Of a stretch of 64,000 bases of DNA, positions 33,997 through 42,130 are shown one piece after another. The first letter of the stretch is position 1. Each line of letters opens with the position of its first letter. The stretch comes from Methylocystis rosea (lineage in GTDB: Bacteria; Pseudomonadota; Alphaproteobacteria; Rhizobiales; Beijerinckiaceae). The position numbers were made by a program, and so were the translations under genes. The notes under the pieces were generated by a model. It worked only from the letters and a program-made list of their open reading frames with translations. It was not told the DNA's origin and ran no database searches. Location: positions 3,578,721 to 3,642,720 of the forward strand of contig NZ_CP034086.1 in assembly GCF_003855495.1 (NCBI RefSeq). The letters run 5' to 3'.

Positions 33997-34844
33997 TGAT
34001 CGTTTTCTCGATCGCTTTCCTGCGGCTCGATGCCCATGGCGTGGGTCGTAAACGCGCGACCCGGGCAGCAGTGAGCGCCGCTCTGTTTTACACCACGGCC
34101 GTGTTGCCGGCGCATTCCGAGATGCTCGGGCTTCGCGCAGCGACAACCGCTCGATCGCCAAGAAGCGTCGTCGCAAACGCCATCCAGGAGGCGTCTCGAC
34201 GATTTCATGTTCCGCCCGATTGGATACGCGCCGTCATGCGCGCCGAAAGCAATGGCGACGCCAAATCCGTCTCCGAAAAAGGCGCGATTGGCCTTATGCA
34301 GGTTATGCCGAAGACATATGCTGAGCTGCAGGCCAAACTCAGTCTTGGTCCCGATCCATTCGATCCGCACGACAATATCGTGGCGGGCGCCGCCTATCTT
34401 GCCGAGATGTTCGACCGCTACGGTGAGATAGGAGTTCTCGCAGCCTATAACGCCGGTCCACGGCGCTACGAGGATCATCTTCTTCGCGGCCGACCGCTGC
34501 CCACCGAGACCACGGACTATGTCGCGCGACTGGCGCCTGAGCTCGGCTTCGCCTACATTCCGGCTGCGGCAATTTCGGCGCCGCCTTATGCGCTTCGTGC
34601 GCCGATGTTCGTCACGCTGGCGGCGCCGAAAATGGCGCGAGAGGCGACCGCGGACGGAGGCGCCAACCGCGTTCGGAGGAGTCAAAAAGCTGCCCTTCAT
34701 CCTCTCTTTCCGGCGCCGCGCGACGACAAAAAATTTGCACGCGAACCGCATTCGGACAGCGGTTCGCGAACTCTATCGCCTGCGGATTCTCTGCAGACCG
34801 CCGGCGTTTTTGTTGCCCGCACGAGGATGCAATTGCCCGAATGA
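33996..34844 (+). CDS. Lytic transglycosylase, VirB1-like
   Basis: A 282-residue exported protein. After a signal-like segment (about 25-40) comes the soluble lytic transglycosylase core: RAESNGDAKSVSEKGAIGLM with catalytic Glu84, QVMPKTY, and AAYNAGPRRYED. It cuts peptidoglycan locally so the type IV secretion channel can be built. The C-terminal 110 residues are low-complexity. The start overlaps the TraF stop by one base. Confidence 0.9.
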   Translation: MIVFSIAFLRLDAHGVGRKRATRAAVSAALFYTTAVLPAHSEMLGLRAATTARSPRSVVANAIQEASRRFHVPPDWIRAVMRAESNGDAKSVSEKGAIGLMQVMPKTYAELQAKLSLGPDPFDPHDNIVAGAAYLAEMFDRYGEIGVLAAYNAGPRRYEDHLLRGRPLPTETTDYVARLAPELGFAYIPAAAISAPPYALRAPMFVTLAAPKMAREATADGGANRVRRSQKAALHPLFPAPRDDKKFAREPHSDSGSRTLSPADSLQTAGVFVARTRMQLPE

Positions 34845-35087
34845 CCAGTTTCGTATTCTATCGCATGGTAGCGCAGTCTCTCGCGCCTTTGCGCGAGGGG
34901 ACCGCTAAGGGCGCGACAGCAACCGAAGGATTGCAGGATAAAAGAGACAGCCTGCGGCTTTCTCGGGCGGTCGTTTTGGTGTTGCTCGTCAACCTGTTCG
35001 CACAGGCTGCGCATTCGAGCCACAGCCTGTCGATTTCGACAAGCCGTTGCATTGACTCATCAAATTTCACCTCGTCGGACTGCTGCC
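34845..35087. other. Spacer before the relaxase gene, candidate oriT
   Basis: About 240 bases with no clear gene. It holds a 7-bp hairpin CTCGCGC-CTTT-GCGCGAG (34880-34897) about 190 bases before the relaxase start. In related elements oriT lies close to the relaxase gene, so this is where I would expect the nick site, but no nic consensus can be verified by eye. Confidence 0.4.
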
Positions 35088-36827
35088 ATGTCTCGTGAAG
35101 ACGAAATCAACATTCGTCCTGGCCGTATCCGATCGAAGGCGCCGGTAAAGGGGAAGAGCTTCGTTGCGCGCGTTCTCGCGGCGACGCAGAAGGCCGGCGG
35201 GCTGCATCGCTCTGGCGCGCACGGAAGTGGTCGTGGCGCCTTCGGGCGCGGCCGCGCCGCGAGCCTCGGCGCGCTGCGCGGTTTGAGTTCAGGGTCGCGT
35301 GGCGTGGTGGTCAAGGCGCGTGTGGTACGACACAGTCCGAAAGCCGCGCCGCTCTCCGCTCACCTTTCCTACCTTCGCCGCGACGGCGTCACTCGCGATG
35401 GCGCGCCGGGCAGAATGTTCGACGCTGCGAGCAACGAGGCAGACGCGCGCGCTTTCGCCGAACGCTGCCAGGAGGACCGACACCATTTTCGATTCATTGT
35501 CTCCCCAGATGACGCCCCCGAGCTCTCCGACCTTCGCGCCTTCACGCGCGATCTCATGGCGGAAATGTCGCGCGATCTCCGCACGACGATCGATTGGGTG
35601 GCGGTCGATCATTGGAACACCGAGCATCCACACATCCATGTTCTGGTTCGCGGACGAGCCGACGACGGCGGGGATCTGGTGATCAATCGCGACTATATCA
35701 GCCGGGGCTTCCGCGCCCGCGCCGAGCAGCTCGTCAATCTGGAGCTTGGTCCTCGCAGCGAGCAGGAAATCTGCCGCGCTCTGGAGAGGCAGGTCGACGC
35801 CGATCGCTGGACGCCGCTCGATCAAACCCTCGCACGCGAGGGCGCCCGCCATGACGGGATGATCGACCTACGACCTGTCGGCAACCGGGCTCAGGATGCC
35901 GAGCGAACCATGCTCGTCGCCCGCGCCCGCAAGTTGGAGAGACTCGGTCTCGCGGCATCGGCTGGCCTCGGACAATGGATCATGGCCGGGAACACGGAAA
36001 CGACGTTGCGCGCCCTCGGCGAGCGTGGCGACATCATCAAGCGCATCCATCGCGGCTTGAGCGAGCGCGGTCTTGATCGCGCCACAGCTGAATTCGTGCT
36101 CGACGCCGAGACGCGCGGCGATCCGATCATCGGCCGTCTTCTGTCTCGCGGCCTCGACGACGAGCTGAAGGGTTCCGCCTTCGCGATCATCGACGGCGTG
36201 GACGGCCGCACCCACCATGTCCGGCTCAAAGATCTCGACGCGACCAGCGACGCCGCTCCAGGCGCCATCGTCGAGGCAAGGCGCATTCCGTCACGCGACG
36301 GTGAATCGTCGCGGCTCGTCCTCGCCGTGCGCTCCGATCTCGCGCTTGCTGATCAAGTTCACGCGCCCGGCGCGACATGGCTCGATCGGCGCCTGGTCGC
36401 CAAGGGGGCGATGCTACTCTCCGAGAACGGTTTTGGTCGCGACGCACGGGACGCGCTGGAGGCTCGCACAGAGCATCTCGTCTCGGAAGGACTCGCGCGC
36501 CGACAAGGCCAGCGCGTCGTCTTCGCCCGCGACTTGCTCGATACGTTGCGGAACCGGGAACTCGACTCAGTCGGCGGGCGCATCGCCGCCGAAACCGGCC
36601 TCCCGCGCAACGCCGTCGCCGAGGGAGAAATCGTCGCCGGCGTCTACCGTAATCGCCTCACGCTCGCGTCCGGTCGCTTCGCCATGATCGACGACGGCCT
36701 CGGCTTCCAGCTCGTGCCCTGGTCGCCGTCGTTGGAGAAGGAAATCGGCAAGCAGGTTTCGGGCGTCATGTCGCCGGGCGGCAGCGTGGATTGGGGTTTT
36801 GGGCGCAAGCGTGGGATCGCAATGTAA
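35088..36827 (+). CDS. Relaxase, VirD2-like with DUF3363
   Basis: A 579-residue relaxase from ATG 35088. Residues about 75-230 form the relaxase domain: HLSYLRRDGVTRDG holds the likely nucleophile Tyr, and DHWNTEHPHIHVLVRG holds the HxH metal site. The rest is DUF3363 (VKARRI-like VEARRIPSRDGE, ARDALEARTEHLVSEGL). It nicks at oriT, stays on the 5' end and pilots the strand through the T4SS. RlxS-type relaxases of the ICEMlSym family have this length. Cargo genes are inserted just after it. Confidence 0.92.
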   Translation: MSREDEINIRPGRIRSKAPVKGKSFVARVLAATQKAGGLHRSGAHGSGRGAFGRGRAASLGALRGLSSGSRGVVVKARVVRHSPKAAPLSAHLSYLRRDGVTRDGAPGRMFDAASNEADARAFAERCQEDRHHFRFIVSPDDAPELSDLRAFTRDLMAEMSRDLRTTIDWVAVDHWNTEHPHIHVLVRGRADDGGDLVINRDYISRGFRARAEQLVNLELGPRSEQEICRALERQVDADRWTPLDQTLAREGARHDGMIDLRPVGNRAQDAERTMLVARARKLERLGLAASAGLGQWIMAGNTETTLRALGERGDIIKRIHRGLSERGLDRATAEFVLDAETRGDPIIGRLLSRGLDDELKGSAFAIIDGVDGRTHHVRLKDLDATSDAAPGAIVEARRIPSRDGESSRLVLAVRSDLALADQVHAPGATWLDRRLVAKGAMLLSENGFGRDARDALEARTEHLVSEGLARRQGQRVVFARDLLDTLRNRELDSVGGRIAAETGLPRNAVAEGEIVAGVYRNRLTLASGRFAMIDDGLGFQLVPWSPSLEKEIGKQVSGVMSPGGSVDWGFGRKRGIAM

Positions 36828-36852
36828 CGTTAGCCTCCAAATGCTTTTCTGC

Positions 36853-37779
36853 TCACTCTGCGGCGGGCAAAATGATTCTGGTGACGGTCAACGTTTTTAC
36901 CGCATGGATAAGGATGAAAACCTGATGTCCGGTAGAGAAAGATTCGGCGACGCATTCATGTCGGTCACCATTGCGATCAGTTAGTGCGATGGAGCGTTGA
37001 CCCGACGACCTTCGGCGTCCGAGCGGGATAAATGCACCTAGATCGTCGTCGGGTGTGTAGGCATCTTTCCACCCATACTGGCCAAATAACTCTGTGAATC
37101 TATTTGACTGGATTGGACGTCGGAGCGTGGCGCGAAATCCATCCCCCTCGATGAGCTCAGGCATATTCAGGACAACCACGGCGCAGGCGCGATGGCTTTT
37201 CGAGACGTATTGGCGAATCGCGGCATAGTTTGACGCATGAAAGCGCTTGGCTAAATTGACGGGCGTCCAAATCTCAAAGGCCTCGCCCTCGGCCATGTCG
37301 CAGAAGGTATCGAGTTGGAACAGCACTTCCGAGGCAAAAACATTGGCCTCGCGATCGAAAAGTTCGGCAGTCGCGGCATCAAGCGCTTTCTCGCAATCCT
37401 CGACAACCGCATACATAGGTCTTTGCCAGGGCAAAAACCCGTGACCGGCTTCATGCAAGCCCACAAACCGCTTCTTTACCGCCATTAAAGATTGACTCAA
37501 AAAGACCAAACCCTCAGAGGCGTGAAAGAGACCCAAGACCTTGCTGAGAGCTCGTTTGACAGCTTGGCCAGTCAGGCCTGCCTTCGCTCGAAGCTTCGCA
37601 ATAAAACTAGGATTGAGGACGTCTTCCTTGACTTCCCGAACACGGGCGACCGCCATGATTTTGTCGATCGGGGTTGGGAAGACACCGAGCGCGCCCGCTT
37701 CGCGCAGCGCACGCTCGGCCTCTTTGCGGACCCGGGCCAACTGGCCAGGCGTCAAACTCGAATCGTCTGGCCGTCGCAT
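36853..37779 (-). CDS. ImmA/IrrE-family metallopeptidase
   Basis: A 308-residue protein with the zinc site HEAGH (His109-Glu-Ala-Gly-His113) and third ligand Glu144 in DREANVFASEVL, as in ImmA and IrrE. The C-terminal half has no clear domain. Such proteases cleave a partner XRE repressor on a signal. The XRE gene lies three bases upstream in the same transcript. Both are divergent from the ubiquitin-like operon, so they probably form its derepression switch, as ImmR/ImmA does in ICEBs1; this role is inferred. Confidence 0.9.
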   Translation of the reverse strand: MRRPDDSSLTPGQLARVRKEAERALREAGALGVFPTPIDKIMAVARVREVKEDVLNPSFIAKLRAKAGLTGQAVKRALSKVLGLFHASEGLVFLSQSLMAVKKRFVGLHEAGHGFLPWQRPMYAVVEDCEKALDAATAELFDREANVFASEVLFQLDTFCDMAEGEAFEIWTPVNLAKRFHASNYAAIRQYVSKSHRACAVVVLNMPELIEGDGFRATLRRPIQSNRFTELFGQYGWKDAYTPDDDLGAFIPLGRRRSSGQRSIALTDRNGDRHECVAESFSTGHQVFILIHAVKTLTVTRIILPAAE

Positions 37780-37782
37780 CGA

Positions 37783-38163
37783 TCACCTGCGTTTGGAGCG
37801 AATGTAGTTGAGGTAATCGAGCAGCTCATTTTCTTCGCCGGCAGTGAGGTTATCGATAGAGAAGGTTGCGGCTCGGCCGTGTTTTATTCCTTCTGCACGA
37901 TTGGCGACGGGAACGATGTACCCCGCACGCTCCATCAGCGATTCATAAGCAACACCAAGAGCGGTCGATAGCGCATAGAGAATATGCGGCGACGGTTTTG
38001 TGATTTTTCCAGTCTCAAGTTGACTGAGATACGCATTGGACACTTCCTTTCCTGTCGCTTCTTCTACATCACGAAGCGACAATTGAGCGTCTTGCCGAGC
38101 CTTTCTTATAAATTGGCCAAGGTTGATTGCCTGTGGAGTTTCCATTGCTTCGTCATCTGGCAT
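37783..38163 (-). CDS. XRE-family repressor paired with ImmA/IrrE protease
   Basis: A 126-residue protein with an N-terminal helix-turn-helix (FIRKARQDAQLSLRDVEEAT, EVSNAYLSQLETG, about residues 13-50) and a short C-terminal domain. I start at ATG 38163, five bases after GGAG; earlier in-frame starts at 38193 and TTG 38208 are possible. It lies just right of the protease gene and is read away from the ubiquitin-like operon. It most likely binds the large inverted repeat 38228-38270 between the two transcripts. Confidence 0.87.
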   Translation of the reverse strand: MPDDEAMETPQAINLGQFIRKARQDAQLSLRDVEEATGKEVSNAYLSQLETGKITKPSPHILYALSTALGVAYESLMERAGYIVPVANRAEGIKHGRAATFSIDNLTAGEENELLDYLNYIRSKRR

Positions 38164-38227
38164 CGATGCTCCATTTTTGTGGTTTCCAGACATGGAGTCC
38201 GGCAGCAAAGAGCGTAATGCACCATCG

Positions 38228-38285
38228 CTAAGTCTGTCAAGCGCGCTAAATTAATGCTTGACAAACTTAGCGCGCGCGGTAAGAT
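38228..38285. promoter_or_regulatory. Divergent promoter and 15-bp inverted-repeat operator
   Basis: CTAAGTCTGTCAAGC (38228-38242) and GCTTGACAAACTTAG (38256-38270) are inverted copies, 14 of 15 matching, 13 bases apart. Each arm contains a TTGACA (-35) pointing outward. Rightward: TTGACA 38258-38263, 16-base gap, TAAGAT 38280-38285. Leftward: TTGACA at 38240-38235 with a weaker -10. A repressor bound here would cover both -35 boxes. Confidence 0.8.
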
Positions 38286-38326
38286 TAGCGAACGCTGGCG
38301 CTGTGCCGGCGACGCAGGAGATGACC

Positions 38327-39442
38327 ATGGAAAATGTCCCGGAGGCCGCGCTTGATCGCGGCGAGGCCCGTCACAAGATCGAAGTGGCGGATGAAACGCT
38401 GGCGTTCCGCGCAGTATGGATCGAGGACCTTACGCCCACGGGCTTTCAGCTCTCCGCAGCTGCGGGCTTTAAGCCAGCGCAGCAGGCGACAGTTCTTCAC
38501 ATCCTTCACGACGGTGAGCTGGAGGACGTCCGACCCAGCGAAGCGGTAGACCTACGCAATAGCGAGGGGCGCTTCGTGATCGTCGAGAGCGATCGCAGCT
38601 ATCGTCTGACGATCGACGGCGAGCGCTTCGATTGGCCATGTCGAATCGTATCGGGCGGACTGCTTCGGAAGCTTGGACGGGTGAGGCCCGACGAGAAAGC
38701 GATTTATCTTGAACGCTCCGACGAACCCGACCGCTTGATCGGCAATCACGATCTCGTGGACCTCGACGCGCGGGGAATTGAGTCCTTTGTCAGCCGCAAG
38801 CTCGCTTGGAAGCTGAATGTCCAGGGCGTGATCCTCGACGTGGCAACACCAACGATTGTGGTCGGGGACGCACTCACGCGGGCCGGCTTTGACCCCAATC
38901 AGGGCTGGCACATCTTTCTGAAGATCGAGGGCGAACCCAAGCGCGCGGTTGGTCTGACGGATACAATCGACTTGCGCACCCGGGGCATCGAGAAGCTTCG
39001 GCTGACGCCCAAGGAAGTCAACAATGGCGAAGCGCCTTCGGCGCCACGCCGTGACTTTGCGCTCCTTGAGATTGACGAAACACATCTCGACGACCTCGGC
39101 TTTCGCTGGGAGACAGTGATGGATGCAGGCCGCCGATGGCTCCTCATTCACCAATTCCCTGTTCCCGTCGGCTTCACGACGACGTGGACGCAGCTTGCGC
39201 TAGAGATCCCGCCTACTTATCCCGGGGCGCAGATCGATATGTTCTATACCTATCCGCCGCTAACGCTCGCGTCGGGTCGTGTTATCGAGTGCACCCATGT
39301 CTCGGCGACAATTGTCGGCGTGCCGTTCAACGGCTGGTCGCGTCATCGCGGCCCAGAATCGCCGTGGAACCCCTCAACTGATAATGTCGTGACGCATCTC
39401 GCGCTCGTCGAATCAGCCCTGGCAAAAGAGGTTGGCGAGTGA
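38327..39442 (+). CDS. Tandem ubiquitin-like (3x) - E2-like fusion protein
   Basis: A 371-residue protein. I start at ATG 38327, six bases after AGGAG; an earlier in-frame TTG at 38258 is the promoter -35 box. Residues about 14-90, 91-159 and 160-230 are three ubiquitin-like repeats, the last two ending alike (LVDLDARGIESF, TIDLRTRGIEKL), matching the Multiubiquitin family. Residues 243-371 match the prokaryotic E2 family E: LEIDETHLDDLGFRWE, IPPTYPGAQIDMFY, WSRHRGPESPWNPS, THLALVE. Only two cysteines exist, Cys105 in Ubl2 and Cys322 in the E2-like part. The repeats are internal, so none has a free Gly-Gly tail. First gene of the operon; it overlaps the JAB-E1 gene by four bases. Confidence 0.9.
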   Translation: MENVPEAALDRGEARHKIEVADETLAFRAVWIEDLTPTGFQLSAAAGFKPAQQATVLHILHDGELEDVRPSEAVDLRNSEGRFVIVESDRSYRLTIDGERFDWPCRIVSGGLLRKLGRVRPDEKAIYLERSDEPDRLIGNHDLVDLDARGIESFVSRKLAWKLNVQGVILDVATPTIVVGDALTRAGFDPNQGWHIFLKIEGEPKRAVGLTDTIDLRTRGIEKLRLTPKEVNNGEAPSAPRRDFALLEIDETHLDDLGFRWETVMDAGRRWLLIHQFPVPVGFTTTWTQLALEIPPTYPGAQIDMFYTYPPLTLASGRVIECTHVSATIVGVPFNGWSRHRGPESPWNPSTDNVVTHLALVESALAKEVGE

Positions 39443-40842
39443 TCCCGGAGACGACGCTAGCCCTCAGCGGCGTCCTGCACGAACGCATCCAGGCCCATCT
39501 CTTCCCCGGAGATGGGCTCGAAGCAGCTGCGATCCTGCTGTGCGCAAGAACGCCGGGACCGAGGCTGCGCTTGCTCGTGCAGGATGTCGTTCTCATTCCG
39601 CATGAAGCCAGCCAGCGCAGGGAACGAGACGCGATCACCTGGCCGGGCGCGTATATGGAAGAAGCGATAGATCATGGCGAGTCAGAGCGCCTCGCATTGG
39701 TTCTGATCCATTCACACCCGGGCGGGCTATTCGCCTTTTCGGAATTGGATGACGAAAGCGATCAGCACGTGTTGCCCTGCGTGTTCAACGCATTTGGCGA
39801 TCTGCACGGCTCGGCGATCATGATTCCGAGCGGGGCGATCATGGCCCGCATTTACGAGGCTGATCTCATTGCGAAACCAGTGGATCTCGTGACGGTCGCC
39901 AATCACGATTTGAGCTACTGGTGGGAGGCCGATGCCGGATCGACCCGCTCATTACGCCGACCGGTCGCATTAACCAGCGGCATGGTTGACGAACTCGGTC
40001 GCTTGTCCGCAGCGGTAATCGGTGTATCGGGCACGGGCTCCATTGTCGCCGAGCAACTCGCCCGTCTAGGATTCGGGCACATCAAGCTGATCGACTTCGA
40101 TCGCATCGAGCATCGCAATCTCAATCGCATCTTGAATTCCAAGCTCAGCGATGTCGACGCACACCGACTCAAGGTGGAGATGTGTACGGACGCAGTCGCC
40201 AGCTACAGGGGTGGTGGAGTCGCCGAGGCTGTGCCGGCCTCGGTGCTGACGCGCGAGGCGGTGCTCGCGGCGAGTCAATGCGACGTGCTTTTCTGCTGCG
40301 TCGACACCCTCGAAGCTCGACAGATTGCGGACCTTCTTGCCGCGGCGTTCCTCATTCCACTTCTCGATGTCGGCGTCGTAATTCCCACCCGTAAAGGAGA
40401 CGAGGGCGCCACCATCGCCGACGTGTGCGGCCGTATCGACTATGTGCAGCCGGGGCGGTCCTCGCTTCGAGATCGAGGAGTTTATTCGCCAGAAAGCCTT
40501 CGAGCAGCGTATCTCCAGCGGGCGGCGCCGGAAGCGCATCGGCAGGAGCGCGAAGCTGGGTATATTAAAGGGCTGATCGAAGAAGCGCCGGCAGTCATTA
40601 CATTGAACATGCGTGCGGCCGCAGCTTGTGTGAATGAGTTCATCGCCCGCGCCTACCCATTTCGGCTAGAGTCGAATGATCTTTATGCCCGCACCGAATT
40701 CAGCCTCGCAGCGTGCGAGGAGGAATACGTAGCGGAGGAGGCCTTCGTTCCGTCGGCGAATCCGATTCTGGGACGCGGCGCGCTTGAACCACTCCTTGGA
40801 CTACCTGTTCTCAGGCCGGCACGAGTTGGAGCTTCACGATGA
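39439..40842 (+). CDS. JAB isopeptidase - E1 (ThiF) fusion
   Basis: A 467-residue fusion. Residues 1-150 form a JAB/JAMM domain with Glu28, His91, His93, Ser101 and Asp104 (HSHPGGLFAFSELDD), a complete zinc site. Residues 170-410 form a ThiF/E1 adenylation domain: nucleotide loop AAVIGVSGTGSIVAEQL, LIDFDRIEHRNLNR and DVLFCCVDTLEARQ. Where relatives often have a PG-x-x-CLxC cysteine pair, this one reads QPGRSSLRDRG; the nearest cysteine is Cys330 (ADVCGRID). The E1 part should activate the ubiquitin-like tail and the JAB part cleave or process it. ATGA coupling with both neighbours. Confidence 0.91.
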   Translation: MIPETTLALSGVLHERIQAHLFPGDGLEAAAILLCARTPGPRLRLLVQDVVLIPHEASQRRERDAITWPGAYMEEAIDHGESERLALVLIHSHPGGLFAFSELDDESDQHVLPCVFNAFGDLHGSAIMIPSGAIMARIYEADLIAKPVDLVTVANHDLSYWWEADAGSTRSLRRPVALTSGMVDELGRLSAAVIGVSGTGSIVAEQLARLGFGHIKLIDFDRIEHRNLNRILNSKLSDVDAHRLKVEMCTDAVASYRGGGVAEAVPASVLTREAVLAASQCDVLFCCVDTLEARQIADLLAAAFLIPLLDVGVVIPTRKGDEGATIADVCGRIDYVQPGRSSLRDRGVYSPESLRAAYLQRAAPEAHRQEREAGYIKGLIEEAPAVITLNMRAAAACVNEFIARAYPFRLESNDLYARTEFSLAACEEEYVAEEAFVPSANPILGRGALEPLLGLPVLRPARVGASR

Positions 40843-41170
40843 GCATTGCAATTTGGTGGCGAAATATTTGGGTGCGCATTGCGCCGCCTCGACATGTGCG
40901 AGTCGTGGAGGGCGACAGCTTGCCATAAAGTTGCCACGACGCGATCTGGTGCTCGCACGCGACGGCGATGAGGATTGGTGCATCGGGATGCGTTGCCCTT
41001 GTGGCTGTGGCCGAACCATCGAGCTGTTGGTAATCCCCGAAGCGACGCCGCGCTGGGATTTTAGCGTCGACAACAAGGGCCGGCCGAGCCTCTCACCGTC
41101 GGTGTGGCTTCAAAAAGGCTGCCACTCGCATTTTTGGTTGAGGAATGGCCGTGTCGAATGGTGCGACTGA
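40839..41170 (+). pseudogene. DUF6527 family protein with a frameshift
   Basis: ATG 40839 overlaps the JAB-E1 stop (ATGA) and has GGAG eight bases upstream. It reads MSIAIWWRNIWVRIAPPRHV, VVEGDSLP and then TAA (40926). One frame over, the protein goes on KLPRRDLVLARDGDEDWC, MRCPCGCGRTIELLVI, PSLSPSVWLQKGCHSHFW to 41170, the DUF6527 family that accompanies polyubiquitin-like operons. One base appears lost near 40925-40928 (2 bases where 3 are expected). The likely zinc-binding residues CPCGC and the final GC-x-SHFWLR-x-GRVEWC are intact. Alternatives are a sequencing error or translation from an internal TTG (40784, 40853) inside the E1 gene. Confidence 0.75.
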
Positions 41171-41191
41171 GGCTTGCGCGTCGAAACAGTT

Positions 41192-42130
41192 TCAGTCGTC
41201 ACGTTTCCCCAACGTCAGTAACGTATAGCTCTCTCGAACAACGGCGCCGTTACGAAGTATCCGCTTTACGTGCACGCGCGCGTCCGCATCCACATTTACC
41301 CAGTCCCGATTGAATTGCGTGAGTTGATCAGTTGTTAGAGCCCGATCAACTTTGCCGCGTATCGTTCCGCGATCAGGGCCGGCTCGGAATTCGAACTGAT
41401 GCGCGTCGGGAAGCACGCCTGCGAGCTGACCTTGTAAGGTCTCATCCGTATCCTCGACCGTCGTCGACGTGGCGCGTTCGGCGGCGCGCGCGACCGCTTC
41501 GGCTCCGAAGCTTCGATCAGTTTCGCCCGCGACGAGGCGAAGCGTCGCGCCGCTCTGGCGCATGAGGTCAAAGAACTCGCGCGCTGTCCCCAGCACTCTT
41601 TGATCGATGGTCTCGACGGCCGAGCGGAACTGCTCTTCGTCGGGCTCTCCAAACGCGTCAAGAAGTTTGGTCGCTTCGTCGACGGCAACCTTGAGAGGGG
41701 TTTCCATCAATTGCTGCTGCGGTCGAACCTCCTCCATCAGGAAGCCGAACGAGCCGCGCACGATGTTCGTGATGTGCAGCGTCGATGCGCCCTTGTTGGG
41801 AACGATCCCGCGTTGACCAAGGCCGCCGGTCTCGTGCGCTAGAACCTTTGCGACAATGTCTTGAAACTTGGTGACAGCTGCGCCCGCGAATTCGCTTTCT
41901 ATTCCACGCGCGCCGATGACGGGGCGACCACCAAAGAATAGGGCGGCCGAGGCAGTCGGCCCATCTTTGGCTGGGTCCAGTTGGGCAATCGTCTGCTGAA
42001 GTTCCTCAAGGCGCGCTTCCAGCCCTAGGCGCGCCATCACATCCTCATCGCCCAGTTGCTCTAACAGAGCCGATACGGCGGCTATATCCGCGTGGACGAA
42101 GTCGCGCTCGAGCTTACGCAGGGTGCTCAT
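41192..42130 (-). CDS. Hypothetical protein, partner of DUF6932 protein
   Basis: A 312-residue soluble protein I do not recognise. It begins with a helical region (about 1-55, LEQLGDEDVMARLGLEARLE), then a central domain with SGATLRLVAG-type strands, and a C-terminal domain (residues 245-312) that reads like a small beta barrel (TIRGKVDRALTTDQLTQF, ARVHVKRILRNGAVVRESY). No signal peptide or membrane helix. It overlaps the upstream DUF6932 gene by four bases, so the two form one operon. The end converges on the DUF6527 gene. Confidence 0.7.
   Translation of the reverse strand: MSTLRKLERDFVHADIAAVSALLEQLGDEDVMARLGLEARLEELQQTIAQLDPAKDGPTASAALFFGGRPVIGARGIESEFAGAAVTKFQDIVAKVLAHETGGLGQRGIVPNKGASTLHITNIVRGSFGFLMEEVRPQQQLMETPLKVAVDEATKLLDAFGEPDEEQFRSAVETIDQRVLGTAREFFDLMRQSGATLRLVAGETDRSFGAEAVARAAERATSTTVEDTDETLQGQLAGVLPDAHQFEFRAGPDRGTIRGKVDRALTTDQLTQFNRDWVNVDADARVHVKRILRNGAVVRESYTLLTLGKRDD

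Noticed and set aside
38258..38326. Upstream TTG start for the polyubiquitin-like gene
   Set aside because: The TTG is part of the TTGACA -35 box; an ATG with proper ribosome binding site lies at 38327.
40784..40838. TTG start of a 128-residue DUF6527 protein inside the E1 gene
   Set aside because: The N-terminal residues it gives are out of register with the family; the ATGA-coupled ATG at 40839 gives the expected N-terminus followed by a frameshift.
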